A model generated the notes under the pieces. The model was not told where the DNA came from. It searched no databases and worked only from the letters and a program-made list of their open reading frames with translations. Of a stretch of 64,000 nt of DNA, positions 1-12,525 are shown in pieces. This DNA is from Xestospongia bergquistia. Lineage: Eukaryota > Porifera > Demospongiae > Haplosclerida > Petrosiidae. Position 1 is the first letter of the stretch. Every line of letters starts with the position of its first letter. The stretch covers positions 3,391,821-3,455,820 of the forward strand of contig OZ014417.1 in assembly GCA_963965975.1 (NCBI GenBank). Reading direction: 5' to 3'. The position numbers and the translations under genes were made by a program.

Positions 1-61
1 ATCAGCCATTTTGTTTATGGTACATGTGAACAAATGCCCCACCTACTTTAAGAAGTCACAC

Positions 62-292
62 CTCTGCTGAATACTGTAATAGTTTTGGTTAATACTGTAC
101 AATTTTAGTTTTAGTTTTAGTTAATGTCAGTCAAAATTACACTTATAGTTTTAGTTATAGTTAGACACCAGTAGTTATAGTTTTAGTTATTGTTATAAGC
201 ACTATGGAGTTTGAATTTTAGTTTTAGTTTTAGTATAGGAAAAGTGCCTTACTAAAATATGTTTTAGTTTTAGTTATTGTTAACTAAAACAA
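62..292. repeat. degenerate TTTTAG-type simple repeat
   Basis: The stretch upstream of the LIM-homeobox gene is built from imperfect repeats of ttttag and ttatagtt (for example tagttttagttttagtta at about 101-125 and again near 213-275). It has no coding potential and ends about 260 bp before the start codon. It is not the metazoan TTAGGG telomere motif. The remaining bases of 1-553 show no other gene and presumably hold the promoter. Confidence 0.6.
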
Positions 293-553
293 CACTATGA
301 CAAAACTACTGAACACATCTCTAATAGGCTATAAAGAATACATTCCTACCTCCTTGATACAATCTTGTGTAGTCTACAAAATTTAAGTTATTATTACTCA
401 CTTTTTCTCTCCATCCAAGAGAAGAAAAGACTCGAATGATGCTGGAGCGTTCATGATGTCTAATGGGCGTGGAGATACCACCCCTTTTGCTGTTTAAATT
501 CACAAGTGACTTGTGTTCTAGCTTTCTTAAACGAGTGGCACTGATCGTTGAAA

Positions 554-2818
554 ATGACTCCTTTTATATGTGCCGGCTGTCAGGAACCTATTATGGAAAG
601 GTTTCTGATGAAGGTGCTGGATAAATCATGGCATGTCCAATGTGTGAAATGCTCAGAGTGTCAATGTTTACTTAGTGAAAAATGTTTCTCTCGTGACAAT
701 AAGCTTTATTGCAGATCGGACTTCTTCAGGTTAGTAAATAAAGGACATTAAATCAAGAGTTTTGATGTTGCAAACCTTAAACTAAACCTCTAAAGTTTTA
801 AAGACAACTATAAATTGAATGTCAAATTATATTCTGACAATAAATATGTCATTTCTATGGCAGTTGATTTCACTGGAAATAGATGTTATGATAATAGCTA
901 GCTAATGATAATGGGATTGTCAAGGGTTCTTTACATGAAGATATATGTATGATTTAATAACCAACACATATCAAATAGTGGTTTTAATAATAATAGATAA
1001 TTATACTTTCTCTAAAACTTCAAGTTTTCATTTTATGTAGTGGCTAGTTATATTGCAAATGTACACAGAATTCGATCCTGTTAATGCATTTGAAAAATTA
1101 ATGTTATTAAATGATGCATTAATTCTGTCAGACACCTCTAATTTCAAAAAATGACAATCACATGCTTATAGAAGAAAGTGAGCAGTCAGGTGGAACGATG
1201 ATGTGTCCTTTTCTTTTTAGACATACCACTTTAAATTTTAATTTTTGGTCACTTTTTAAAAATGGAGTCACATCAGCAACTGCAATGATGCATTCCAACC
1301 AGGACAATATATTATATAACTTTAATTAGCTTCTGTATTTTGCATTTAGTAAAATATCTACTACCTGAAATCTGTGTACATGTCCTCTAAATAAGCATTT
1401 ATACATTGTACTTTATATTTAAAGATACACATTTATTCATTTTAAGTTAATATTTCTTTTATAAATTAGACAATATGGGACTCAGTGTGCATCATGTAAG
1501 CTAGGATTGTGTCCTGAAGATCTTGTCAGAAGGGCTGTTAATAAAATCTATCATGTACAATGTTTTAAGTGTTCAGTGTGTAAACGTCAACTAAACACTG
1601 GAGAACAACTCTATTTAGTTCAGGTATGTACTATAATAGATGTTATTATAACTGTTAGCTTTTGTACCGTAATTGTAGTAGGAGAATTTGTATATTTAAT
1701 AATGAATGACTGTTTATGATGTCTATTGACTTTATTGTGATAGGGTGAAAAATTCCTTTGTGATGGCTGTTATCCAGCTCCTGCTCCACCACAAGCTCCA
1801 GTGATGCAACCACCACCTCCTGCACCAGTATCTCAGTCAACTCCATCCACATCTGGAACACCTACTATATCTGATGTTAGTCAACCTGTTAGTCAAAGTA
1901 AGTATTGTTTGAGATAATAGACTAGTTGTTTGTTTAGGACCTATGATGTTAGTGTGTAGATATTTCAACTCTTTAAATTTTGTTTAGAGAAAGTGGGTAT
2001 CTATTCATTTTAAATTTTTACACTTTTAATGGTTACTCAGTTATACTTCTAATGGCTACTCACTGTACTCAGTATCACTTTAATAGGATTTCTATTGGTT
2101 TAAAGCAATCTTAAAATCACCTGACAAACAGATGTTTATGTGGTTGTGTCTGTTTGTGCACTTTGTGGTCCAATTTTGTAAACCAAATCTATTTATAGCA
2201 ATACTAAATAATTATATATTATGAATTATTGTAATGTCCCATACTGTTGTAGGTAACATGATAGGAGAGTTAGACAGTAGTTATTCACCAACTGTCAATG
2301 ACCCACTTCTTGGTGCAGACAACAGAAAAGGGAAGACCCGAACTTCAATTAATCCAAAACAATTGGTGATTCTTCAGTCAACATACGAGAAAGAACCTCG
2401 TCCATCACGTGTCATGCGAGAAGAGTTAGCTGCCCAAACAGGGCTTAGTGCTAAAGTCATTCAAGTCTGGTTTCAAAATAGGAGATCTAAAGAGAAGAAA
2501 GATGGTACTAAAGGGGAAGTAGGAGGTAATATGCTTCCTGGTGAGGCAGGTCTTCCAACACCACAACATAGTAAGTCTCGTATATATATATATAGTGCTG
2601 AAAATGAATATTAAATAAAATAAATGCTTAATAAAATTGAGAGTTTGTGCAACAAGCAGTATTTTTTGAATGCTAAGCTCTAAAGCATGATCATAAAACT
2701 ATATTGATCATAAAGTTTAGAGTCACAATACTCAAGGTTATTAGTAAGTTATTGTGTTAAGAATAACTATATACAATTAAATTTAATGATTGTTCTTATT
2801 TTTACAGGAGGTTTGTAA
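554..2818 (+). CDS. LIM-homeodomain transcription factor, Lin-11/Lhx1-5 type
   Basis: Five exons join in frame: 554-729, 1470-1623, 1744-1897, 2253-2570 and 2808-2818, giving about 270 residues. Residues about 5-57 form LIM domain 1 (CAGC, H-x2-C-x2-C-x2-C, final C-x2-D), and about 64-118 form LIM domain 2, containing [17 protein letters not shown], which resembles the Lhx1/5 and Lhx3/4 signature. A Pro-rich linker follows, then a homeodomain at about 188-247 with helix 3 [15 protein letters not shown]. The R-S-K-E tail favours Lin-11/Lhx1-5 over Lhx3/4 (usually R-A-K-E), but the rest is divergent. LIM domains recruit Ldb-type cofactors and the homeodomain binds DNA in the nucleus. The last exon codes only about three residues, so the protein lacks a long C-terminal activation region; a different last exon remains possible. 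The first ATG in the LIM frame is at 554. Confidence 0.88.
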
Positions 2819-2906
2819 AAGAAGAGAGCATCTCATGAAGTTTTGTCTTTGGTTATCAACATATAGTCATTAAAAATAGTCTTTAAATAATGAATTAAAA
2901 CTTAAC

Positions 2907-2924
2907 AATAAAAACACATTTATT
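2907..2924. terminator. convergent polyadenylation signals
   Basis: AATAAA on the plus strand at 2907-2912 lies about 90 bp past the LIM-homeobox stop. TTTATT at 2919-2924 is a minus-strand AATAAA, 18 bp past the antiporter stop at 2942. The two convergent genes are separated by only 123 bp, so their 3' ends probably overlap or abut. Confidence 0.55.
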
Positions 2925-2941
2925 CATTCATTGTTCCTATA

Positions 2942-5745
2942 TCACACCGATGTCTCTTTTCGGTGGTTATCTGAACCACTTGGTATTGCTCCTTCCATTT
3001 CAGTTGAATTGTCATGACCATCAGTTTTTGAAATAGTATCATTTTCACTTTCTTGTCTTTCCACTACATTATTTTCAAATATAACAGGTTGTCACATATA
3101 TACGTCATTGTCAGAGTATGCTACATAGTATATTAACAATGTGTGTCACTTTACCTTCTTTAGAATTAGAATCAAGTTCATGTTTCAAAAGAAATGGTCC
3201 TAAAACACCAGTTAAAATAGCACCAAGTGGGGCAGTTATTACAATAGCTAACACAGCAATAGTCAAAACCTGTGAAATAAATAGTTAGTACAGTCACAAG
3301 GCTCCTCCTACAAAGTTTCCCACATAAATCTAATAATCTAATATATTTGTCATAATGTTATTTGTGTAGGCCACTTTAGTAGCAGAAAAAAAAATTTTTT
3401 TTAGTAATCCACAAAGGGAATCACTTCATAAAAAGCATTGTGTCACATCAAAGTGGTGTCTGTTATAACTTACAATTTTTCCTAACTCTGTCTGCATCAT
3501 GTCTCCTCTTTCAATAGCAAGATCTAAAGCAACTGAGCCTAATGCAGCCTACATGATTAAGAAGTAATGTAATAATGACTTCATCATGTATATATATACC
3601 TGTACAGTTGCTTTAGGTAGCCAAGAGAAAGCTATAAACAGTTTCTCTTTCACATTGAATTTATTACCAGTAACAACTATAACCGCTACAGTAATCCTAA
3701 CTATAAGACCAGTTATAATGATCAACAAGGCCTTTCCTTGAATGTATGGAAATAAAAAGAATGAGTGCTGTCCTATTAATTACCTATTAACGATCCACTG
3801 ATATCACTAAGTTTGAGAGCAGCTCCAATGAGACCAAACAGAATTGGTTGAGCCAACTGCCATACTAAATAAAATGTCCGAGATATTGTTGTCTAAAATA
3901 AAAGGAAAACGTTTTTTTGCTGGAACAGAGTTTATGTTTCTTAAATTGTTGTATAGTCACTTTGATAATAACCTAAATTTTACCTTTTAATTTTAAATTT
4001 AGATTAGGACAGAAATATGAACTAAACCACAGTATCTTTGCAAAGAATATGCTGCTATAATTTCTACTTACTTTATCTGTAAGCTCCCACTTCTGTACTG
4101 CAGTGAAGGCTACAGTGAGTGTACCAAGTGCTCCAGCTCCAGCTAAACTAGCACCACCAATAACAACTCGACGACCACCAAATAGAGACAACAGCCCAAA
4201 CCCAAAAACAAGAAAGAACTGATTTCTGTTCCTGGATGCCTGTGTCTGTAAAAGAGTAAATTAACTATAAAGTTATAAATTTCTCACGTGAAATTTGGTG
4301 GGTAGAAACCACAAGAGGATGCCACTCAAAACACCATAAGCAATCCCTAGTGATAGTTCAATTGGAGCCCGAAAAATATCCAATACAATAGATCCTATAG
4401 TGTGAGATCATGATATCACAACTGTTGTCACATCTATTGTTTAATTTAAGTCCAGGATATACTAATTATATTCAAGACAGAACACAGGATGTCTGTAAGA
4501 CAACTGTATAATCTATACTATATAATCTATATATAACATTGGAGAAGCTGTAATATGATAACTGCATTACCTTCAGAAAAAACCAATCCTAGGAAGATAC
4601 TGAACAGACTAATAGCAATGACAACATCAATGTTAGCAGCTGCAACAATTAAGGTGGTTATTCCTATACAAACAGATAACACACAATAAAAGGACATATC
4701 TAAACATAATATAAATACCTTCATTAATTCCTTTGACACTCTCCTTTAGTGTTAATATTGTAGGTACAACTACAGCAGGAGATATAGCTGATAGAAGATA
4801 TCTAATAACAAAAAAATGTACAAAGAATTTGAAAATAGTCATCATCTCTTACCCTGTAGTTAGACCCCATTGCCAAGGCATGTTTAGATAAAATATTGAA
4901 ATTGTACCATCAACACTGCCTTCAAAAACACATGGTAAGATAGCTAACAATGGCAGCACAAATTTTAATCTCCATAATTTCTTTGCGTCTAATGCTAAAC
5001 CACCTCTTATTAAAATGATTACCAGTGCTGTGTTTCTGAGAGTTGAACTCCATAATGGACTAATACTTTCCACAACAAGATCAGTAGAAGGAATATTACG
5101 AAGTATAAACCCAGCTAACATCATTCCCAAGAGAGGAGGTAGTTTTATGAGATTCATAAGGAAGCCGCCAAGTGAAGAACAAAGAACTAAAATGATTAAT
5201 CCAAAAAAGTGGCCCTCTGGAATATCTGCTAATGTTTTAGGAATTGTATTCTGTTGATTAAGCTGTTTCTGAACTTCCTGAAAAATATCAAAAGACAGAG
5301 TAACATTGTCATAAAAATTGGATGGATTAGTTAAATCGTTGAACAATTGAACAGTCAGTGATATATGTGTAGCACATGTTTCACTAAAAGTAAAGGTAGT
5401 CAAACAATACTGATATGATGTATCACTTTCATTGCAAATAAAGACATAAGTTTGTGATATATTTTTTAGTACTGGTAATTGTAATACATCTGAGAGATTA
5501 GAATTGTTCTTTAAATACAAAACAGGAAGACATACGATTCTTCCAGAATTAGGGTTCGTTCCTGTAACGAAATAAGGATATATAAGACTCCCTAAAATAG
5601 CCCAAATAACTCCACACCATACTAATGTAACGACTAATCTAGTAGCGTAAAATCCAAGGAAAGTTAGGATCTCTTTTTGATTTGGTTTTCTGAATGATTC
5701 AGACCGCAAACGATGACAGGAAAAACAAGTTTTAAAATCAGGCAT
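2942..5745 (-). CDS. SLC9B/NHA-type Na+(Li+)/H+ antiporter
   Basis: Ten exons join in frame (5745-4853, 4801-4719, 4663-4571, 4394-4288, 4245-4072, 3892-3784, 3736-3600, 3548-3474, 3269-3155, 3063-2942) for 635 residues. It is a polytopic membrane protein of the CPA2/NHA family that exchanges Na+ or Li+ for protons. Family hallmarks are IRGGLALDAKKL, the PWQWGL and SPAVVVP pair, QPILFGLIGA and FSWLPKATVQAALGSVALD. The cytosolic N-terminus is followed by an early membrane segment and a long Asn-rich, probably extracellular loop (about residues 80-170). The ion-binding position reads AAANIDVVIAI (Asp338, Val339) where the family usually has two adjacent aspartates, so transport stoichiometry or activity may differ. 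The start at 5745 is the first ATG; the AUG lies 108 bp from the divergently transcribed LRP2BP-like gene. Confidence 0.9.
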
Positions 5746-5853
5746 TTTCACTTCTTAATTAGTATCGGAGACGAATGGGTTAAATTACGTTGTCATGGTA
5801 ACTTAATACAGCTTACTTGTTACTGAACTATCTTCTTTCTTGTCCCAGTCACA
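5746..5853. promoter_or_regulatory. 108-bp divergent (bidirectional) promoter region
   Basis: Only 108 bp separate the start codons of the minus-strand antiporter and the plus-strand LRP2BP-like gene. Both genes must start transcription within or next to this gap. In duplicate block 2 this interval and both 5' gene ends have been deleted (junction at 17347/17348). No specific core element was identified. Confidence 0.45.
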
Positions 5854-7937
5854 ATGAATTTACTTTCAGAGAGTTTAGAGCTATTACAGAAGCCATTAGA
5901 AGATGGAAATGTAAAGGAAGATGAAATGGCTTTAGTTGAACATTTAATTGAACATGGAGACAGAGGAGACACAGAAGCTCTATTCTCTCTAGCCAAATTG
6001 TACTTGAGCCAACAACAAACTGAAAAGGCACTTACTTATTTACGTAAAGGAGCTGAACTAGATGACATTCAAGCATTATATCAATTGGCTGTCATGTACT
6101 ATGATGGTCTTGGGACAGAAACATGTCCTGTAAGTTATATTAATTAATTCTAGAATTAAGATAGGTTCTACTTTTCTAATTAAAATTAATAATGATTAGC
6201 TTAGTCTTGTAAGCCTCAATCAAGTAGTACAATGATTGGGTCTAGACAAGTCGAAAACCTGGCCCAGTACTTATTTTATTAAAATATTATGATTTGGGGA
6301 TTCTTAATATTATGTCTCTGGTCCTTTACACAGAGGGATCTGGCATCCCCTTTGTGTCATGCATCAATGTTTAATTCACATATGTCAAAGTGTACTCATT
6401 CTGATAAGGCTAGAATTCCTAATCCTATGTCTCTAGTCTATCCTTCTATTGTCATGTGTCAATGTTTAATTTAATTTAATTTAGTCTTTTTGTACCATTT
6501 TTTGAAGAATGGTCTCCCTCCAAAGTAGTCCCATATATTAAAAATGTCCATCATAGGATAGAAAGCTTTGGTCCTGGGAACATTTTTCATGAATAAAATT
6601 GTCCTAGGAAATTTGTCCTACCATGCACAAAAAGGGCCACAGTTTCTTACTGAAAAGTAGTAAATAAAGAAAATGAATGTAGGAACAATAACTATAATAT
6701 AATATAATTTAGAATGACAATAACCTTGAATAAGGTAATAAAAACATTATTAACAAGTTTATCAGATATTCCAATAGTCTCTACTTACTTTGTAAAATAA
6801 ACAAATATTATTACTATTTATTAGCTGTTGTGTGTTCATGTGTCATTTGGAATAAATTTGCCATGACAGTATTCTACACTTATAATTCCAAATTGTTTAT
6901 CACAGGAAAAAGGATTTCATTTAATGTTGAAAGTTGCTAAATCAAATGTTAAAGGAAGTCATCAAGTTGTCCCTGCTGCACAATTCAATGTTGGCAGAGC
7001 TTATTATCAAGGTGAAAAACTTGAATGGTCATATTATATAATTATAAACTATAAATTGTTCATTTGCAGGATTTGGTGTTAAACAAAGCAATGATGAGGC
7101 GACAAAATGGTGGGAATTGTGTTCTCATTCTGATTCAGTCTCTTCTGTTCGAGCAATGAACACTTTAGCTTTGTATTATTCACTAATTGACAAAGAGAAG
7201 GTACTACATAGTTAATTATGGTTGAAGGTATGTTCTTTAAATAGGCTTTCTCTTGGCATGTCAAAGCTGCAGAGAATGGCCACTCAGATTCAATGGGTAT
7301 GTCAATGTCAAGAAATAAATAAAGTTTTCTATAACAGACTGTGTGCATGTGTGGGTGTTCATGAGATATTATTCTAGGTACTCTTGGGTTGTTGTATACA
7401 AAAGGAGAGGGTTGTGCAGTTAATAAAGAATTATCTCTAAAGTGGTTAAAGAAGTCAGCTGAAAGTGGTAGCATATATGGATCAGGTCTCTTATCTCATT
7501 ATTATTATACAATGAAGATGTATAGTAAAGCTGTAGAAATAGCTAAAAGGTATCTCTTTTCATAATGTCATAATTTTCTACTACATATAATATTAGTGTT
7601 TGTGACATCAGTGGAAATGTTGAGAGCCTTGCAGCTCAAAGTGGAAGTTTACCTACCCTAGTGTCTGAAGGATTGGCAATTGCATATTTTGTATATGCTC
7701 AATGTCTCTATCTTGGACAAGGGATTATAAGAGATGTTCAAAAAGCTAATACATGTTTCACTAAGGTACATTTATAGTGAGAGAATAATAATAATACTTA
7801 TAGCTCATATCTGATAGATAATACACTAATAAAATGAACATTTATTTAGAAGAAACATGTTTCTTTTATAGGCAAAAGAAATCAACAAAACTGTTACAGG
7901 AGATTTACACACAAGAATGATGTATGGAAGACTTTGA
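5854..7937 (+). CDS. LRP2-binding-protein-like Sel1-repeat protein
   Basis: Seven exons join in frame: 5854-6129, 6906-7011, 7070-7200, 7245-7296, 7378-7549, 7597-7765 and 7872-7937, giving 323 residues. The chain is a string of Sel1-like/TPR helical repeats: ALFSLAKLYLSQQQTEKAL, ALYQLAVMYYDGLGT, AAQFNVGRAYYQGFGVKQS and TLGLLYTKGEGCAVNKELS. The order and the segment EKGFHLMLKVA resemble animal LRP2BP, an adaptor reported to bind the megalin tail; the assignment is by recalled similarity. No signal peptide or membrane segment is seen, so it should be cytosolic. The start ATG sits 108 bp from the divergent antiporter. Intron 1 (6130-6905) is unusually long and carries a partial 95-bp repeat. 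Two broken paralogues lie at 17.4 and 26.3 kb. Confidence 0.85.
6355..6480. repeat. partial 95-bp tandem repeat in LRP2BP-like intron 1
   Basis: About 1.3 units of the 95-bp repeat (key phrases gtcaatgtttaattcacata and gctagaattcctaat); equivalent points recur at 6356 and about 6451. The same repeat is expanded to more than three units in the paralogous intron at 17678-17990. Confidence 0.65.
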
Positions 7938-8347
7938 AATTAAACACAAATCATATTTTATAGAAAACAATCAAGTCAATATGTATCATAAATGACAAGA
8001 CCTATAAGATTAATATTTCTTGAAATTGTGTTAATCCTAAGACCAGTAAAATGGTGATCTTATAATGAAAATCTTTTGTTCAGTTTTATTTGCTAATCTT
8101 TAAATTTTTACTATATAATATATCTAAATAGATGTTGTTATGTCAATACACAGTTGTTGTTATGGAAATTTAACACAATAGATCCTATAAACCTTGGAAT
8201 GTAGATGATCTATAATTATATCGATCCAGAATTGAGGCGTGGCTTAATTGAATAAAATTAATATTAAACATCATTTGCAATAAGAAAACATGTTATTTTG
8301 GGTTAGCATTATAAAGACCAAGTAATAATAATTTATAATAATTATAT

Positions 8348-10965
8348 TCAGCAAGATTTATTACATGGATAGGGGCAGTCAACTTCTTTTGACTCTCCAG
8401 AAGTCTTAAAATACCAGTTACTAAAAGTCTTACTGGCACTTTGACCTCCTATTTCTATTGAATTCCAAGATTTGTCATTCAGAGATTGACAGTGAGTCAA
8501 ACAAGAGTCTAGAAAAGCACCATTACTCTCAGAAATTCTGATGGGATCAGCAGCTTGTTGAAACTCCTATTAGTTATATCAAGGATGGTATGTTAATACA
8601 TGATATTTTCTACTCACATGAAAAAACTGTTCAACTTTTTCTAATTCATCAGGAGTACAATGAGGTGGAATGCATTTAAGTTGGAGAATTTGACTAAGTT
8701 GCCATGTGTCATATTGAGAATTTAATGCAAATATTGGACTGGATATATGAGGATAAGTATACTAAATGAACAATAGAAACTATTTGATTGGACTATACAG
8801 ATCCACTATACCTGAGCCATGAAACATTTCCAAGTTTCATTTCCATTAGCCTTGATGCAATTCTGATTAACTCCATTAGTACAATTCTGCATATTATATA
8901 CTGAAATTGAATACAATAGAAAGTATATTGTCAATATTAATTAAAAAATAATATTATAAAGATTGTTGCCAAGTACTTTAGTGTAAGGCAATTAATTTGA
9001 ACAAAGCAGACATAATTAAAACAATTACAAGATATGTATAAGATATTTAGAGCAATGAGAAGGTTAATAAAACCATAAGACTAAATTAGGAGCTAGGCAT
9101 ACAAAATTATGCTACAATTGCTATAGCTTACTTTATTCTAGATCTAGACAAACTAAAGAGATCAAATCTAGAGCCTATCACTGTGTGAGGGACCTTGTAT
9201 ATCTACATATTCATAGTATTAATTAAGACATTTCAATATCAGTAGAAAATACAGTGACATGTATAAAGTAATACTGACACTGCAGGAGTCATACATAGTT
9301 TCAAATCATTAATAAGTATATCCAAAATTATTGTGTTTGTGATAAAAACAAACAGTGTACCTATTTACTGCATTGGTATATATACAATTAACAGTCTGTG
9401 GGTTAAGTATAATGTCTTCACTATCTTCACTAGTCACATTCATTGATCTATGGTGACATGTTAATTACATTACAAATATTACATCATGTATAATCCTAGC
9501 AGGCAAAGTACGTCATCAGATAAAGATACTAACCATATTGATATAATCCTCTGATGTACATTTGGCCATTAATATTTGGAGCATCAATAAAATATCTATC
9601 AAATAACAAAAAGTATGAAACATACCAATAATTACTGAATATACTATATAATATTAGGCTCTCAAGATTATGACATCATTGAATCATGACTTACCCAGCA
9701 TCAGCTATAGCATGATATTTAGTTGAGGATGGAAGAACGCTTTGGACATAGTCAGCATGAAGATAAGTAGCTAATCCACCAGCTATAATAATGAACACAA
9801 ACTAGATAAACAATAATATCAATTATATTTATATTAATAATATAATATGATCTTAATTTTATTTATTTGCTTAACACTTATACAAACATAATATTTAATT
9901 GGTAATGAATATAATCAGTACTTAAAGCAGTTACAATGCATTATAATGTCAGTCTCAAAACTCTCTGTATATCTAAACAATGCACAAACAAGACATATAT
10001 GTCAATAGCATCAATGTAGGGACTATTATTATAGGTATAAAATGCATCACTGATATATTTTAAGTGATTTAGATATCATCAATTTGTCAGATATAGAATA
10101 CTGGTTTCATGATTATTAGTTTTAAAGTGCCTATATTGAAACACCATATTTTAATGGGAAATCAATATAATTTTAGATCCTTGATCATGACCCTGACATT
10201 AAAGGAATTGTACAGAGGTACAAAGGATAAAAGTAGTAACAGTGAATGCTGCTCTGTAATACCTATTATGATAAAATTTGTAATACCTATTATGATAAAA
10301 TCAACTAGAACATTGTATACCTGAACAACCAGTTAGAATCACTTCTTCAGATTTATTCATTCCAGCTATCATTAGTCCACCCAGTATTGATTGAAGTATT
10401 CTGAAGCCTCTAAAATAGATTGGAGTCCCTTCTACATCAACTGGATGGTCACTATAGGATAATTCATGTGTACACAATCATTGATGTTATATTATAACTT
10501 ACACATTGCCAGTAAATGATGCTCCATCACAATAGTTAATAAAAGCTAGATTCCAATTATAAAAGTCAGGATTAGTGTCTTGATTATCAGAAAGAAAACC
10601 AGAGAATGAAGCAGTAGCTGGCCAGGACTTTGATGACCCAAGACTGGATTTACTTCGATCTAAACAAGCTCCTTCATCATAACACCATCCTCCACCTTCC
10701 AAATGAATAATCCATTTACTAGCACCAGTTCCTGAACCTACATATAAGTAATGTGGAAAAGTGCGTCGCGTATATATCATATATAGGCAGCCCATCCTTT
10801 GCTATATCACAACTAACCTTGCCTAAAATAATAGCCTGGAGGTGAGCCATCTAGACATAAAGCTTCTTTTTCATCTTTTAAGAGCACTAACTTCGCTGGT
10901 TCACTATATACAGCTATCAAAAATGTATGTAAAGCAAGGACTATAAAGAGAAAAGAGTTCTTCAT
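8348..10965 (-). CDS. pectin acetylesterase/Notum-family secreted carboxylesterase
   Basis: Nine exons join in frame: 10965-10818, 10737-10503, 10451-10321, 9782-9695, 9595-9534, 9424-9386, 8900-8812, 8761-8618 and 8566-8348, giving 384 residues. A hydrophobic N-terminus (MKNSFLFIVLALHTFLIAVY) is a signal peptide, so the enzyme is secreted. Family motifs are LEGGGWCYDE near residue 61 (oxyanion loop), YCDGASFTGN, and GCSAGGLATYLHADYV with predicted nucleophile Ser171. Asp282 (NSQYDTW) and His337 (SCLTHCQS) complete the expected alpha/beta-hydrolase triad. The many cysteines fit a disulfide-rich extracellular protein. The YCDGASF signature is closer to the plant-type pectin acetylesterase branch than to Notum, so the substrate is uncertain. 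Exon 6 borders were chosen to keep frame and to align the segment after the donor at 9385; this is the weakest junction. Confidence 0.85.
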
Positions 10966-11469
10966 CTCTACTCACAGAATCGGGAACGCCCTTACAGAAG
11001 CTGTCCTAATTCTACAGACTCCGCCTCTTTAGTAAGATTGTTATAGGGAGGGATATTTGTGTAATGTACAGATATGTTCATAAGTTCTGCAGGTTCGTTC
11101 ATATTAGTTTATCACTTTTAGCATCATAACTAGGGCATAAATTGTATGACTGAACTAGAATGATACAGTTGCAACTTGTTGGGGGCATATAAATCAATGA
11201 AATTTTAAAACATTTAGGGTTAGTGACCTTGCAGTAGACTGTGATGCTTATCAGACTTCTAAGTAGCATCATAAATATCTATGGTAGGTTAAAAATCAGA
11301 CGTTTTTTTTTCCTCTACAAGTTTCTCAATTAATAATCATTGTTTAATATTTTATTACCAATTTATAGAAGACATAATAGTTTAATGTGAAATTAATTAT
11401 AGACCTAGCGCATTCAGCAAAAATGTTCAGACATGCATCCGGTAGGAGGAGATTGGAGCCTTTGCTGAA
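10966..11469. promoter_or_regulatory. divergent intergenic region, esterase / receptor
   Basis: These 504 bp separate the divergent start codons of the esterase (-) and the receptor (+). No ORF or RNA is apparent. Similar sequence precedes both genes in blocks 2 (22804-23599) and 3 (31236-31959), each time with different insertions, so the conserved parts of the three copies would be the best candidates for shared promoter elements. Confidence 0.4.
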
Positions 11470-12525
11470 ATGGAGTCCTTACCGCTTTCCAATCATTGCA
11501 ACGGATCTTTTACCAAGAGTCAAATGAACTATTTGCTGATAGCAATGACAAGTACTAGTGCTGTATCAACTCTGATGTGTATTGTGACAATAGCAATAGT
11601 TCTTTGTCTAAAGTTATACAAATATTTTGTTTATCGATTGGCAATTTACCAAGTTGTCGCTGCGTTATTGTTTAGTATGACAGTCTTGATAGAATGTCTG
11701 GTTGTATTAAATATGAACTATAGAAGCACTCTATTTCATTCTATTGCCTGCAAGACAATAGCTTTTCTTATCCAATATACAATGTGGGTAAAACTTCTAT
11801 TTACATTGTGTCTAGTCTCTCATTTGTTTTGTCTGGCTGTGTGTTTGAAAAACTTTGTGAAACTAGAAGTCATCTACATTTTGCTATCTGTGCTGTTTCC
11901 TTTACTTCATGTCTGGATTCCATTTATTCACAACTCATATGGCATAGCAAATGCATGGTGTTGGATAAGAAATTGGAATGACAACTGTCCTAATAGGAAG
12001 TACAAGGAAGGAATTATAGAACAATTTGTATTGTGGTATGGACCTCTCTTTGTCTCTCTTACTGTCTGTTTGTTTATGGTCATTGGCATCCTTTTTGTTT
12101 TAACTTGTAGAGCTTGTAGACACCATGAGACAGAGGCTGAACCACTGATGATTAATCAAGAACAAAATCGTAACAAGACTGTTTTAAAACAACTCCTACC
12201 ATTGCTGGCATATCCAATTGTGTTCTATATGCTAGTTCTCTTTCCCTTAATTGATCGGATCTATGGAGCTATATCTTCACATGGGAGCTATAATTTAGCA
12301 ATGGCTCATTTAGTGACATATCGGCTGCTAGGATTTTTCTCCGGACTAGCACTTCTAGTTCATGTCACTTTTCTACGGAAACCTCATAATTATCAGATGA
12401 ACCGTCCTTCTTCTGTCAACAAAGTAGTAGAAGATACAGCAGTTTACACAAGATACACTACTGCATCAACTAATGCCATAACTGAATGTGTAATCGAAGG
12501 AACAAATTCAGAAAATAATGAATGA
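11470..12525 (+). CDS. intronless seven-transmembrane receptor, copy 1
   Basis: A single exon of 351 residues with seven hydrophobic segments. The N-terminus is short and has a glycosylation-type site (NGS). Segment 1 is at about 20-47, a basic loop KLYKYFVYRLA follows it, and segment 7 ends near HVTFLRKPHN. The intracellular loop before segment 6 is rich in charged residues and a Ser/Thr-rich tail follows segment 7, typical of a G-protein-coupled receptor. Topology and the WCWIRNWNDNC loop recall the cAMP-receptor-like/GPR157-like or secretin-like groups, but the class and ligand are not settled. The start ATG at 11470 is the one conserved in the other two copies. AATAAA follows near 12672. 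Confidence 0.8.
   Translation: MESLPLSNHCNGSFTKSQMNYLLIAMTSTSAVSTLMCIVTIAIVLCLKLYKYFVYRLAIYQVVAALLFSMTVLIECLVVLNMNYRSTLFHSIACKTIAFLIQYTMWVKLLFTLCLVSHLFCLAVCLKNFVKLEVIYILLSVLFPLLHVWIPFIHNSYGIANAWCWIRNWNDNCPNRKYKEGIIEQFVLWYGPLFVSLTVCLFMVIGILFVLTCRACRHHETEAEPLMINQEQNRNKTVLKQLLPLLAYPIVFYMLVLFPLIDRIYGAISSHGSYNLAMAHLVTYRLLGFFSGLALLVHVTFLRKPHNYQMNRPSSVNKVVEDTAVYTRYTTASTNAITECVIEGTNSENNE

Noticed and set aside
62..292. Telomere-like array
   Set aside because: The unit is ttttag with many deviations, not TTAGGG, and the array is internal beside a gene.
9340..9424. Esterase exon 6 running to the donor at 9360
   Set aside because: That ending gives phase 2, which does not fit the next exon; ending at 9386 keeps frame and aligns with pectin acetylesterases.
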